A program made the position numbers and the translations under genes. A DNA stretch of 64,000 nt from CBDAUN01 sp965214875 (GTDB lineage: Bacteria; Pseudomonadota; Gammaproteobacteria; Arenicellales; JAJDZL01), in assembly GCA_965214875.1 (NCBI GenBank), contig OZ243980.1, positions 3,224,001 through 3,288,000 of the forward strand, read 5' to 3'. The notes beneath the pieces are model-generated. The model made no database searches. It had not been told where the DNA came from and worked only from the letters and a program-made list of their open reading frames with translations. Shown one piece after another: positions 26,693 to 35,982 of the stretch. Every line of letters begins with the position of its first letter. Within the stretch, counting starts at the first letter, position 1.

Positions 26693-27797
26693 TGAGATCA
26701 CTCGAGACAATAGCGCACACTCCGACAATTTGGAGGGGCTCGATACGAACGCGTCCTCTTGGGGCGACTACCCCTTAGATGATCTATTGATCAGAAACGA
26801 AACACGCACAGTAGGCGACATTTACAGAAGAATAGAGAAAAAAGGCTATGTCATGACCCCGGACTTTCAGCGAGATTTCATATGGGATGACAGTAAGCAA
26901 AGCAAACTAATTGAGTCGGTAATCATGAGGATACCATTGCCAGTCTTCTATCTGGCTGAAGATAGTGAGGGACGCATGATCGTTGTTGATGGGCTACAGA
27001 GGCTTTCCACCTTCGTAAGGTTAATGAAAAATGAATTTCGCCTGAAACTGCCTCACCGCAAGGAACTTCACGGTCTGCGCTTCAATCAGCTCTCTCCAAA
27101 GTTGCAGAACCGTATCGAAGACTGCAATCTGATCATGTACATTATCGATTCGAGAGCGCCCGAACAAGCGCGACTTGATATTTTTGAACGAGTCAATGCC
27201 GGTGAACCGCTCTCTCGGCAACAGATGCGAAATTGCCTCTACATGGGAAAGGCGACACAATTCCTAAAACAAGAATCTCAAACTGAGCTTTTTATTACCG
27301 CAACCGGAGACTCACTCAACACAAAAAACATGCGAGACCGTGAATTCGTCAATCGTTTCTGTGCGTTTCAGATACTCGACAAAAACTGCTATAACGGAGA
27401 CATGGACGAATTTCTGGCTGATGCATTGAAAACGATGAATGGCTGGGATGTCAAGCTACTACTAGAATTGTCGGAGACCTTCAAAAGGACGCTGCAAAAC
27501 AACAGTTTTCTATTCGGCATACATGCCTTCAGAAAATACAACTCGCTTGATGACACGGCTCGCAATGTCCTTAACGCGTCGTTGTGGGACGTGTTGTCTA
27601 CCGGTCTTGCGGCATACTCTAAATCCCGTGTAGCTACTTTCGCCGAAGACATACGAAGCACTGTGCGTCAACTGCTTGATGACGAACAATTCTTCACTGC
27701 GATTTCCTACAGCACTAACAGCGTCAAAAACGTCCAGACAAGATTCTCATTATGTCACAACGCATTGCGGGAGGTTTTAGGTGATCACCCAGATTGA
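26652..27797 (+). CDS. DUF262-domain protein, likely defence-system component
   Basis: This 381-residue protein carries a DUF262 (ParB/sulfiredoxin-like) domain in its N-terminal half: TPDFQRDFIWDDSKQSKLIES, quoted in part as TPDFQRDFIWDD and SKLIESVIMRIPLP, then IVVDGLQRLST with the conserved DGxQR motif. The DUF1524 HNH nuclease domain that follows DUF262 in GmrSD-type restriction enzymes is missing; the C-terminal half is helical and unassigned. The start at 26652 follows AAGGA. Its end overlaps the ATPase gene by 17 bases, so the pair is translationally coupled. DUF262 proteins commonly act in phage restriction, often as NTP-dependent regulators. Confidence 0.8.
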   Translation: MNFTQTSQNRLAPNEITRDNSAHSDNLEGLDTNASSWGDYPLDDLLIRNETRTVGDIYRRIEKKGYVMTPDFQRDFIWDDSKQSKLIESVIMRIPLPVFYLAEDSEGRMIVVDGLQRLSTFVRLMKNEFRLKLPHRKELHGLRFNQLSPKLQNRIEDCNLIMYIIDSRAPEQARLDIFERVNAGEPLSRQQMRNCLYMGKATQFLKQESQTELFITATGDSLNTKNMRDREFVNRFCAFQILDKNCYNGDMDEFLADALKTMNGWDVKLLLELSETFKRTLQNNSFLFGIHAFRKYNSLDDTARNVLNASLWDVLSTGLAAYSKSRVATFAEDIRSTVRQLLDDEQFFTAISYSTNSVKNVQTRFSLCHNALREVLGDHPD

Positions 27798-28941
27798 TTT
27801 GAGATTCTTCAAATGCTTTGAAGTGCTCAAATTGCCATTGTGCGCATTAACTCTTCTAAGTGGGCAAAATGCCAGTGGAAAATCGGCGGTCATACAAGCA
27901 CTAGTTCTTCTTCATCAAACCATTCGCGATAATGAGTGGGCTAGACATTTAATCTTGAACGGCAGCATCCTAAGCTTGGGGACAGCCTCCGATCTGATTG
28001 ATTGTGTATATGGGCGTGAAGAATTTTCCATTGGCCTGACTCACAACAACCAAAGTTTCCTATGGAGCTTTCGAGGTAGTCGCGATGACGACATGAAGAT
28101 GCATATCCAAGATGTCAGCATTGATGGAAATCGGTCAACTGTGGTCGATGGGTATCGATGCCTCTTACCTATTGCAAGCGGTCCATTTTCGATTACTTCA
28201 GTATTGCAAAACATGGCATATTTGCAAGCAGAAAGGTCTGGACCAAAGGAAATGTACGCATTAGCGGGCAGAAATGGCTCGCAGTTGTCAGATCAAGCGG
28301 TAGGAACAAGAGGTGAGAATGCCGTAAGCGTCCTATATTCAAATAAGGATGTAAGAATAACCAATTTGCGCGTAGATAATTCTGACATCCCACCCACTTT
28401 GTTTGCACAGGTCGAGGCAAGAATGGAACAATTCTTTCCTGGATTCCAACTTGAAGTCGAAAAAATCTCTAAGGTAAACGCTGCAACTCTCGGTATAAAA
28501 ACCTCAAGCGCCACTGATTACCATCGTCCGGTGCACACCGGTTTCGGCTTGACACAGGCGCTTCCGATTATCGTAGCGATATTGATTTCAAAGCCCAACG
28601 ATTTGATTATTATTGAAAATCCTGAAGTTCACATGCACCCGGCTGGACAAGCAAAAATTGGTCAATTTCTAGCCAAGGCTGCAGCGTCAGGGATACAAAT
28701 TATCATTGAATCCCATAGTGACCACATCCTGAGCGGCATTCGTCGCGCAGTAAAGGAAAAGGCTTTATCGAGCGATGATGTGGCAATTCATTTCTTCCGC
28801 AAACGATCAGAAGATTCAAAACAACGAGCTTCGCAAGTGCAAAGCCCGATTATCGACTCGAACGGCAACATAGACAGTTGGCCTAGAGGTTTTTTTGACC
28901 AATTTGACGTAGACATGGACTATTTTGCTGGCTGGGGCTAG
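27781..28941 (+). CDS. AAA/SMC-like ATPase (DUF3696-type)
   Basis: This 386-residue ATPase of the OLD/RecF-like AAA_15/AAA_21 group has Walker A SGQNASGKSAVIQAL (about residue 27), Walker B LIIIENPEVHMHP and the D-loop/H-motif IIESHSDHILSGIRRAV. The HSDHI to FFRKR tail is DUF3696-like. There is no coiled-coil insertion or TOPRIM domain. GTG 27781 lies within the DUF262 gene, and the next gene starts one base after the stop, so the three genes form one operon. Such ATPases are sensors or motors in many phage-defence loci. Confidence 0.85.
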   Translation: MITQIDLRFFKCFEVLKLPLCALTLLSGQNASGKSAVIQALVLLHQTIRDNEWARHLILNGSILSLGTASDLIDCVYGREEFSIGLTHNNQSFLWSFRGSRDDDMKMHIQDVSIDGNRSTVVDGYRCLLPIASGPFSITSVLQNMAYLQAERSGPKEMYALAGRNGSQLSDQAVGTRGENAVSVLYSNKDVRITNLRVDNSDIPPTLFAQVEARMEQFFPGFQLEVEKISKVNAATLGIKTSSATDYHRPVHTGFGLTQALPIIVAILISKPNDLIIIENPEVHMHPAGQAKIGQFLAKAAASGIQIIIESHSDHILSGIRRAVKEKALSSDDVAIHFFRKRSEDSKQRASQVQSPIIDSNGNIDSWPRGFFDQFDVDMDYFAGWG

Positions 28942-28942
28942 T

Positions 28943-29902
28943 ATGGATTTTTTGGTCAACGAACTATCATTACATCAGCAATATCCAAATCTGCAGGCAT
29001 TTCGCAACGCATTCTCTCAATTGCTTTCGATGCGGAATGCGGCCCGTGCTTTCGGCCGGGAAGTTTCCTGTACCGCTAAACTGCTCGACGTTAGTCCTAT
29101 CGTTGACGTATCGATGCGAAAAGCCATCCGATTATGCCTTTCTCATGAGGAGAAACGTTCCGCGATGATTTGGCTGGCCAAATTTGGCCCATTTTGGGAC
29201 GATTCCCGAATCCACAGCGAAAACGAATATTTAGAATGTGCCGAACAAATCGTTACTAATTCCGCGGTGGGCGAAGCCGCGTTTCGAAAACTTCATGGCT
29301 CAGAATGCAGTCTGATCAGCTTCTCGCCATCAAATTGGTGCCATACACCAGTACGGGTTATTTGGCATCGCGATGGCGAAAACAATCATTCCGAAGCGGC
29401 GAACATCGACAATTGGTGGGAGCCTGATGCATTGAGGGGTTATCTAGAGTGCTCTGATCCCCCACTGCTTTCTTGGTATGACTTGCAGATTGCCTCACAA
29501 CGCCGATTTGATTTTATTCAGTTTGGCGATGATTGTTTCTGTTATCTGAAAGGAGTTCCTTTCGCAAAAAGTTCCGCAATTCGAATAATGTCGCTTTTGC
29601 AAATACTGAACCAATTTGTCGAAAACCACTCTGAAGATGGCACTCGCAATGAGTCTGCGCATCAGATTTACCAAACTTTTTTCACCGGGGATGGGGCGTG
29701 GTTTTCAGATTCATCAAGCTCTGAAAAGCAGGAATTCCGGCACCAGCTAACTTTTTCCAATCCTTCAAATCCCGATAGGCAAATATTCTGCCCATGGCAT
29801 GGCAAAGAAAGACATTCACTATTGCGTATACATTTTTCTTGGCCGATCGCGAGACGGAAAGTTGGCGTTGTTTACGTTGGACCGAAATTAACAAAACGCT
29901 AG
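28943..29902 (+). CDS. Unknown third protein of the DUF262-ATPase cassette
   Basis: This 319-residue protein has no domain I recognise. It is rich in Trp and acidic residues and has a distinctive tail: FTGDGAWFSDSSSSEKQEF, then FCPWHGKERHSLLRIHFSW and VYVGPKLTKR. The CPWHGK and IHFxWP segments look conserved enough to form a small binding or catalytic module; a nuclease role is possible but unproven. The ATG at 28943 is one base after the ATPase stop; a TTG 18 bases upstream is the alternative. It is the last gene of the operon, followed by IS1380-like debris. Confidence 0.65.
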   Translation: MDFLVNELSLHQQYPNLQAFRNAFSQLLSMRNAARAFGREVSCTAKLLDVSPIVDVSMRKAIRLCLSHEEKRSAMIWLAKFGPFWDDSRIHSENEYLECAEQIVTNSAVGEAAFRKLHGSECSLISFSPSNWCHTPVRVIWHRDGENNHSEAANIDNWWEPDALRGYLECSDPPLLSWYDLQIASQRRFDFIQFGDDCFCYLKGVPFAKSSAIRIMSLLQILNQFVENHSEDGTRNESAHQIYQTFFTGDGAWFSDSSSSEKQEFRHQLTFSNPSNPDRQIFCPWHGKERHSLLRIHFSWPIARRKVGVVYVGPKLTKR

Positions 29903-29959
29903 CCCGAATTCCTATCAGCAAGTGTTCCGCTACGCCATCTCGTACAGTGCAAAGTCGAC

Positions 29960-30482
29960 GCAGGTCGCTCTTCCCGCTCGCCATGCATCGACATTGTGAG
30001 TTAAGACAACGCATAAATCTCAGTGCGCCAATCCCGGTTTCGGCGATGCGGCCGACGACCGGCATGTGGTCCCGCTCCTTCTTGTATGTGAACCGATACG
30101 ACTGCTTATCGCAACGCACCGCGGCCTCGTCGATATCCAGGGTCACTGTTTCCGGTTGCGCAGCGCCACTCCGCTCAGATGCCGCGAGCCTTCGTGCAGC
30201 ATCATGAACATGACAAGATACGCCCCGGGCCAAAGCCGCGTTTGCCGCCCGAACCAGCATCAAGAGCTCGAAATGTTCATCAATTCCAAGCCCGCGCATC
30301 AGCTCGGCTAGCGCCTAGGCCGGTTTGTCATCGGTGGTGGAAATCCTGTATGATTGATATCTGTAAAGCCTCGCCTTAATCGGATTCACCCAACGGGTGC
30401 AATGTTGTTTTGTGCAAAACGCCGATTATGCAAGGCTTTATTCTTTTTTGCAGTCACCCCAACAACACGGTTTTAAGATAAT
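29960..30482 (-). pseudogene. IS1380-like transposase 5' remnant, second copy
   Basis: The minus strand has the element end (CTTAAAACCGTG near 30480) and a degenerate leader homologous to that at 26.0 kb. It then reads MRGLGIDEHFELL, VTLDIDEAAVRCDKQSY and TYKKERDHMPVVGRIAETG. The TLDIDxT and YKKERGYxP segments around the first catalytic Asp match IS1380-family transposases. Stops and a truncation after about 150 codons leave no functional gene. Confidence 0.65.
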
Positions 30483-30578
30483 CTCTCATTTGAGACCAGT
30501 TTTGTTCTACAACATGCCCAATGCCGAACACAATGTCTCTCATCTGTCGCCACCAAATGTATCGCGAGTGCCGCTAGC

Positions 30579-32651
30579 ATGGATCTGAGACCTTTGCTCT
30601 CGCCGAAGAGCATTGCCGTGATCGGCGCCTCGGCCAAAGAAGGCTCGATAGGTCATGAACTGCTCGCCATGCTCGACGATGGCGGCTACCAAGGGGATGT
30701 CTACCCTATCAACCCGCGATACCCGCGCATCCGAAATCTTGACTGCTACGAGTCTATCGCAGATCTGCCCGAACCAGTTGATCTGGCGTTCATCGTGCTG
30801 TCGCCGCAGCGGCTTGAGCAGCAAGTCGATGCCGCATTGAAAGCTCGCGCAAGATCAATGGTCATCACGCCCAATGCAGTGGCCGAAGACGATGCCGAGC
30901 CCAAACTTGCCGAGCGACTAAGAAAAAAGCTTCGCGATGCCGAAATTCCCGTATCCGGCTACAACTCGATGGGCTTCTACAACAACGATATCAAGTTGAA
31001 AGCCTGCGGATTTCGCGCCCCGATTATTGCTGGGTGCGGAAATATCGCCTATATCTCGCAATCGGGGTCCGTGTTTTCAGCCATCACGCACAACGACCCG
31101 CAGCTTTTGTTCAACCTATCGATCAACACTGGCGCTGAACTCAACGTCACTGTCGCCGACTACATTCAATTTGCACTTGAGCAACCAACAACGCGGATTA
31201 TCGGCATCTTTGTCGAAGCCATCAGGGACCCGGAGGGCTTCAAGAAAGCTCTGCGCCGCGCCGCCGAGCGCCGAATTCCGGTAGTCGCACTGAAAGTCGG
31301 TAAAAGCGCACTTGGGGCAAAATACACGATCAGCCACTCCGGCGGACTCGCCGGAGACGATGAAGCATTCAACGCGGTGCTGCGACGACACGGGGCGATT
31401 CGGGTCGATTGCATGGACGAATTGGCCAATACGCTGTTGCTGTTCAGCTATTTTCCCGTTGCGCCGAAGGGCGAGATGGCGCTGATAGCCGACTCAGGCG
31501 GAGAGCGAAGCATGATTTGCGATGTTGCTGAAAAGATCGATCTGCCATTTGCCGAACTTCAGCCTAAGACAATCGAGCAGCTTGCAAAAGTTCAAGACTA
31601 TGGGCAAGAAGCGGCAAACCCGCTCGACCCTTGGGGAACCGGAATCAATTTCGAGCACACACTCGGCACATCGCTCGAGATCATGGCAGCCGACCCGGGC
31701 TCTTCAATCGGAATCATCAGCCTTGATATCCGCGACGACAACTTCATGGCGGCAAGCTGCGTCAGCGCGTTCAAGCACGCCCGCAAGACCGTCGACAAGC
31801 CGATGATCCATATGACCAACTATACCGGAATTCGCCGCACCAGAACAACCGAAATGCTCAATGCGCTCGGTGTGCCGGTGCTGTGCGCCACTCGCCCGAC
31901 ACTGAAGGCGGTCAAGAATTGGCTAGATTATCGGGATTTTGAATTGGAAACCGGCAATGAGCATTATCGATCGATCAATGCGCTCGAAGGCAAGACTCAA
32001 GTCATGCAGGAGCATGAGGCGCTGGACTGGCTTTGCGGCGTCGTTGCGACCGCTAACGGATTTGCGATCAATTCTGAAGAAGAACTATGCGATCATCATT
32101 TACTCCTTAAGTACCCGGTAGTCTTAAAGACGATGCAAGATGGCGTTGTGCACAAGACCGAAGCTGGAGGCGTGGCGACCAATATCAAAGGCCCGGATGA
32201 ATTGGTCGATGCCTATCTCAAAATGTCCAAGCGTTGCGGCAGTTTAGCGATGATCCAGCAGATGGTAAAGGTTGACTTCGAACTGATGCTCGGCATGAAA
32301 ACTGATGAAATATATGGAAAACTTGTTATTTTGGGCGCAGGCGGCATATTTGCAGAACAGATGCGGGACAGCGTCGCAATGCTCCCTGATGCCGGAAACA
32401 AGGAAATCGAAGCATGCATACGCCGGTTGAAGATTTTCGACCTGCTGCAAGGAGCACGAGGAAAAGCGCCTGTCGACCTTGATGCATTGGTCCAGACTGT
32501 TGCTGATTTTTGCGAGATGGTCCGAGCGCTTGGCGAAACCGTATCGGAAATCGATATCAATCCGCTTGCGATAAGCGAATCGCAACCCATTGCACTTGAT
32601 GCGCTGATTGTTCCGAGCGGATACTATGCGAACAAGCGCTCATCAAATTAG
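30579..32651 (+). CDS. Acyl/acetyl-CoA synthetase, NDP-forming
   Basis: This 690-residue single-chain enzyme combines a CoA-binding domain (SIAVIGASAKEGSIG), a succinyl-CoA-ligase-like domain with the phosphorylated His in SHSGGLAGDDE, and a C-terminal ATP-grasp domain (LKTMQDGVVHKTEAGGV, ILGAGGIFAE, EIDINPLAI). It converts an acyl-CoA, ADP and phosphate to the acid, CoA and ATP, or the reverse. The acyl substrate is not predictable. A ferredoxin gene follows after 15 bases, so the two are probably cotranscribed. Confidence 0.9.
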   Translation: MDLRPLLSPKSIAVIGASAKEGSIGHELLAMLDDGGYQGDVYPINPRYPRIRNLDCYESIADLPEPVDLAFIVLSPQRLEQQVDAALKARARSMVITPNAVAEDDAEPKLAERLRKKLRDAEIPVSGYNSMGFYNNDIKLKACGFRAPIIAGCGNIAYISQSGSVFSAITHNDPQLLFNLSINTGAELNVTVADYIQFALEQPTTRIIGIFVEAIRDPEGFKKALRRAAERRIPVVALKVGKSALGAKYTISHSGGLAGDDEAFNAVLRRHGAIRVDCMDELANTLLLFSYFPVAPKGEMALIADSGGERSMICDVAEKIDLPFAELQPKTIEQLAKVQDYGQEAANPLDPWGTGINFEHTLGTSLEIMAADPGSSIGIISLDIRDDNFMAASCVSAFKHARKTVDKPMIHMTNYTGIRRTRTTEMLNALGVPVLCATRPTLKAVKNWLDYRDFELETGNEHYRSINALEGKTQVMQEHEALDWLCGVVATANGFAINSEEELCDHHLLLKYPVVLKTMQDGVVHKTEAGGVATNIKGPDELVDAYLKMSKRCGSLAMIQQMVKVDFELMLGMKTDEIYGKLVILGAGGIFAEQMRDSVAMLPDAGNKEIEACIRRLKIFDLLQGARGKAPVDLDALVQTVADFCEMVRALGETVSEIDINPLAISESQPIALDALIVPSGYYANKRSSN

Positions 32652-32666
32652 ACGATAAGGAATTCC

Positions 32667-32918
32667 ATGGCTTTGCTGATCACAGACGAATGCATCAACT
32701 GCGACGTTTGCGAACCTGAATGTCCGAACGAAGCGATTTTCATGGGGCCTGAAATCTATGAAATTCATACGCACCTTTGCACTGAGTGCGTCGGACATTT
32801 CGACACGCAGCAATGCGTCGAAGTCTGTCCTGTGGAGTGCATCATTGTAGATCCGGATAATGTTGAGTCCGCTGAGTTGCTAATGGCGAAATACAAGCGG
32901 ATCATCCAGGCCCGGTAA
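32667..32918 (+). CDS. fdx: 2[4Fe-4S] ferredoxin, YfhL/Fdx type
   Basis: This 83-residue ferredoxin has two cluster motifs. The first is C-x2-C-x2-C-x3-C in CINCDVCEPECP; the second contains an insertion before CVEVCP (CTECVGHFDTQQCVEVCP), the arrangement typical of Allochromatium-type low-potential ferredoxins. The C-terminal extension is normal. It could feed electrons to oxygenases in the window or to radical-SAM enzymes elsewhere. It is preceded by AAGGAA. Confidence 0.93.
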   Translation: MALLITDECINCDVCEPECPNEAIFMGPEIYEIHTHLCTECVGHFDTQQCVEVCPVECIIVDPDNVESAELLMAKYKRIIQAR

Positions 32919-32946
32919 GTTCTTTCCCCTGCTCGGCCAAGTGCCA

Positions 32947-33429
32947 ATGTATTCTACGGTCCTTCTATTGGTTGCCGTTACCGCGCTTTACGCCGGCTAC
33001 AATTTGCTGATCAAGTTTTCTTCCGACCTCGCGCCCGAGTCGGCTACAACAACCATTCTCGCCACCATAGCGCTTCAGATGGCGGCACTTGCAGTATCGC
33101 TGACCTTTGCGGCGGCACTGCTCATCAGAGGCGGGCAGTCGTTCACGCTTCCTATCGGCGCCTTTGGCTGGGCGGTCGCTGCCGGCCTTTGCATTGGCGC
33201 GGCGGAGGTGGGGTATTTCTATCTTTTTCGCGGCATTGGAGGCGCGGAGCCGATACTGGCCAATCTCGCCATCCCGACCATCGTCGGCGGCACGATCTTG
33301 ATCACTCTTTTGGCTTCGTGGCTCGTGCTGAACGAACCGATGGCCGGTCTGCGCCTTTTTGGCGCGATGCTCATCATCATCGGCATCATCGTGATGTTCA
33401 CAGCAGACAGTTCGGCTGCAGGCCGGTAG
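32947..33429 (+). CDS. EamA/DMT-type membrane protein, single repeat
   Basis: This roughly 160-residue hydrophobic protein has four to five transmembrane segments and the EamA pattern (ALYAGYNLLIKFSSD, GAAEVGYFYLFRG, LASWLVLNEP, LFGAMLIIIGI). It is half the length of classical drug/metabolite transporters and so would have to dimerise, as small DMT proteins do. GTG at 32941 is an alternative start. It converges on mutM with 17 bases between the stops. Confidence 0.8.
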   Translation: MYSTVLLLVAVTALYAGYNLLIKFSSDLAPESATTTILATIALQMAALAVSLTFAAALLIRGGQSFTLPIGAFGWAVAAGLCIGAAEVGYFYLFRGIGGAEPILANLAIPTIVGGTILITLLASWLVLNEPMAGLRLFGAMLIIIGIIVMFTADSSAAGR

Positions 33430-33446
33430 CCTCGACTTTATTCAAG

Positions 33447-34262
33447 TCAGCGCTGACAGTTTTTGCAGTAGTAGGTTGCGCGCTGACCGATGGTGATCTT
33501 TGAAATCGCATTACCGCACTGCTTGCATGGCCGATCGGCACAGCCGTATACTTTAAGATGCTGAGCGAAATATCCGGGCTGGCTGGCACCGGAAACAAAG
33601 TCTCGCAATGTGGTGCCGCCTGCGTCGATCGCCTCGCTCAAGGTCGATTTCACGCTTGAAGCCAGCATATCGTAGCGCCGCCGCCCGATACGGCCTGCGC
33701 TTCTGGCGGGATGGATTCCTGCCCGATGCAATGATTCAGAGGCGTAGATGTTGCCAACGCCAACCACGATGCGGCCATCCATCAGCACATTTTTGACTGC
33801 CGCTTTTCTACCGCGTGATATGCGATAAAGGTGTTCGCCATTGAATTGTTCGCTTAGCGGCTCCAGGCCGAGGCTGCACAGCAAGCGATGACCGTACGGG
33901 TCGCCATCAATCCATAGCACGCAGCCAAAGCGCCTCGGGTCCCGCAAGCGCAGACGCCATCTATCATCGATGGCAAACTCGACGTGGTCATGTACCCCCG
34001 GAGGCTCATCCAGCGGCGAGAGCCGCAAGCTGCCGGACATCCCCAAATGGATGAGCATGCACCCGTCTCCAACCGAAAAAAGCATATACTTCGCACGGCG
34101 CACAATGCGCTCAACGCGTCGATTAGTGATCGACTCGGCCAGCTTGCCGCTGACCGGCCAGCGCAAGCTGGGTTGACGAACTACAACTTCGGTTATAGTG
34201 GCATCTTTCACATAAGGCGATATGCCGCGGACGGTGGTTTCAACTTCCGGCAATTCGGGCAT
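33447..34262 (-). CDS. mutM: Formamidopyrimidine-DNA glycosylase
   Basis: This 271-residue base-excision repair enzyme removes 8-oxoguanine and cleaves the abasic site. It has the catalytic N-terminus MPELPEVE (Pro2 nucleophile, Glu3), the helix-two-turn-helix region with VGVGNIYASE, and a C-terminal zinc finger (CKQC about 20 residues before CKNC). All are intact. It is divergent from the iron-sulfur reductase gene. Confidence 0.97.
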   Translation of the reverse strand: MPELPEVETTVRGISPYVKDATITEVVVRQPSLRWPVSGKLAESITNRRVERIVRRAKYMLFSVGDGCMLIHLGMSGSLRLSPLDEPPGVHDHVEFAIDDRWRLRLRDPRRFGCVLWIDGDPYGHRLLCSLGLEPLSEQFNGEHLYRISRGRKAAVKNVLMDGRIVVGVGNIYASESLHRAGIHPARSAGRIGRRRYDMLASSVKSTLSEAIDAGGTTLRDFVSGASQPGYFAQHLKVYGCADRPCKQCGNAISKITIGQRATYYCKNCQR

Positions 34263-34310
34263 AATCCGCTCGCAATGTCATCGGTGATTTTTGCGTCAAA
34301 CAAATTCAAC

Positions 34311-35363
34311 ATGCCCGACCCGCCACCTTCAATGCCAGCCTTTACAGTCACCAACCAGGATAGCGGTCGAGTATTCGGCATCCGCAACGACGAAACCGTG
34401 CTGGATGCGGCTTTGCGTCATGGCTTTTCTCTGCCCTACAGCTGCCGAAACGGCACCTGCGCCGCATGCATGGCGGATCTCATTGAAGGCGAGGTCAAGC
34501 TTGATCCATACGATAAGACAGCATTAAGCGATGCGCAACTTGAATCATCAAAGATTCTGCTTTGCCGAACCCGCCCGCAATCGGACCTTGTCATCAGCGC
34601 CGGCGAAGTCGAAGCGCTGGACAGCATCTCGATTCAGACCTTGCCATGCCGTGTTTCGAGCCTGACAAGACTGACCCATGACGTGATGGATATTGCCCTT
34701 GCTTTGCCGCGAGATACAGTGTTCAACTACATCGCGGGCCAGTACATCGACATCATTTTGCGCGATGGGCGGCGGCGCGGATTTTCGATTGCTGCCGCCC
34801 CTCGCATCGGTGGCGACCTTCATCTGCAGGTGCGTCAAGTTCCGAACGGGCGCTTTACGACCCAGATTTTTAAAGGCATGAAAGTGCGCGACATTCTTCG
34901 GTTCGAAGGACCACTAGGAACCTTCTTTTTGCGCGACAGCGCCAAGCATGCCATTTTGATCGGCGGCGGAACGGGATTTGCGCCATTGAATGCCATGATC
35001 GAGGCTCATCTTGCAGCGGGCGAACCTCGCCCGCTGCACTTGTTTTGGGGGGTGCGCACGGAGCGAGACTTCTACCACCTCGATCGCATCGAAAACTGGC
35101 AGGACGCTTGGCGCGGAACATTTCAATTCACTCCGGTCATCTCAGAACCTGGAAATTCCAAATCATGGCAAGGCGCAACCGGATGGATACACGATGCCGT
35201 GCTGGAATGCTATCCTGATCTTTCAGGACATCAGGTTTATGCGAGCGGTCCGCCGCCCATGATCGAGGCCATTCGCGGCACATTCGCGGCGCACCGGCTG
35301 GCCGAAGATGATTTATTCTACGATTCGTTTGAATTTTCAAGCGATTCGCTTTACGCGGATTGA
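34311..35363 (+). CDS. NAD(P)H-dependent 2Fe-2S flavoprotein reductase (AscD/oxygenase-reductase type)
   Basis: This 350-residue protein has an N-terminal plant-type [2Fe-2S] domain (SCRNGTCAACMADL with the fourth Cys in ILLCRTRP), an FAD-binding beta-barrel (RGFSIAAAP, the RxxS motif) and a C-terminal NAD(P) domain (ILIGGGTGFAPLNAMIE, YASGPPPMIEA). The order 2Fe-2S, FAD, NAD is that of reductases feeding Rieske and other bacterial oxygenases and of CDP-6-deoxyglucoseen reductase. It sits 620 bases before the P450 and 6 kb from the Rieske oxygenase, so it may be their electron donor (inference). Starts at 34275, 34311 and 34332 are all possible; the last gives the commonest family N-terminus. 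Confidence 0.88.
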   Translation: MPDPPPSMPAFTVTNQDSGRVFGIRNDETVLDAALRHGFSLPYSCRNGTCAACMADLIEGEVKLDPYDKTALSDAQLESSKILLCRTRPQSDLVISAGEVEALDSISIQTLPCRVSSLTRLTHDVMDIALALPRDTVFNYIAGQYIDIILRDGRRRGFSIAAAPRIGGDLHLQVRQVPNGRFTTQIFKGMKVRDILRFEGPLGTFFLRDSAKHAILIGGGTGFAPLNAMIEAHLAAGEPRPLHLFWGVRTERDFYHLDRIENWQDAWRGTFQFTPVISEPGNSKSWQGATGWIHDAVLECYPDLSGHQVYASGPPPMIEAIRGTFAAHRLAEDDLFYDSFEFSSDSLYAD

Positions 35364-35982
35364 ATGACTATAAATCAGGAATTATTAAAATTCGAGCAAA
35401 GTCGAATTGGCGCAAAGACCGTTCTGAAAACGCTTACCGAACCTGTATCGGAAGCATCGCAGGAGATTATTTCTCACGTTGCGAGAAAATGCGTCCGCTA
35501 CGTCAAATTTGCAGCAGAGGCGCGATTCAATCGAAGTCTGTGAGCAGCACCCGCATCCGCATGGATCACAGGCCAAGGACATTGCCGAATTTGTCGAACG
35601 GTGGCTGGTGCGGGCCTCATCAACGCCTGACATTAGACCGGCGGCAAATCAAGGCTTTCGACCGCATCTTCAAGCAACCTGATGCTCTGCGCCGCAATGC
35701 AGCGTCCGCCATGCCCGGAAAAAGCTTGGGCTGAGTCGCCTCGCTTCCCTTGATAAGCCGCCATGGATCCGCATACTTAAATAATCGGAACCAAGCTATT
35801 CTGTTCCAGATGCGGCTTCATATTTGAAAACAATCAACCGGGTGGTTGCAATTGCGCCGGAAAATTTTGCCGAACTTTTGAACTGTTGTTATAATTGACT
35901 ATATAGTCTTTTGCGATTGCTGTTTGTCATATAGGGCGGATTCGCAATTTGCCGCGCACTCCCTGCAAAGAGAACTGTTGCC
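35364..35982 (+). other. Intergenic region upstream of the P450 gene
   Basis: This 619-base gap has no supported gene. Short frames on both strands (for example RRQIKAFDRIFKQPDAL near 35640) look like debris but match nothing I know. The last 120 bases carry a good promoter for the P450 gene. Confidence 0.5.
35867..35895 (+). promoter_or_regulatory. Probable sigma-70-type promoter for the GPP34-P450 gene
   Basis: TTGCCG at 35867-35872 (4 of 6 match to TTGACA), a 17-base spacer and a perfect TATAAT at 35890-35895. Transcription would start near 35902, leaving a leader of about 80 bases before ATG 35983. Confidence 0.5.

Noticed and set aside
26652..29902. Calling the cassette GmrSD/type IV restriction
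   Set aside because: The DUF1524 HNH domain required for that system is absent from the DUF262 protein.
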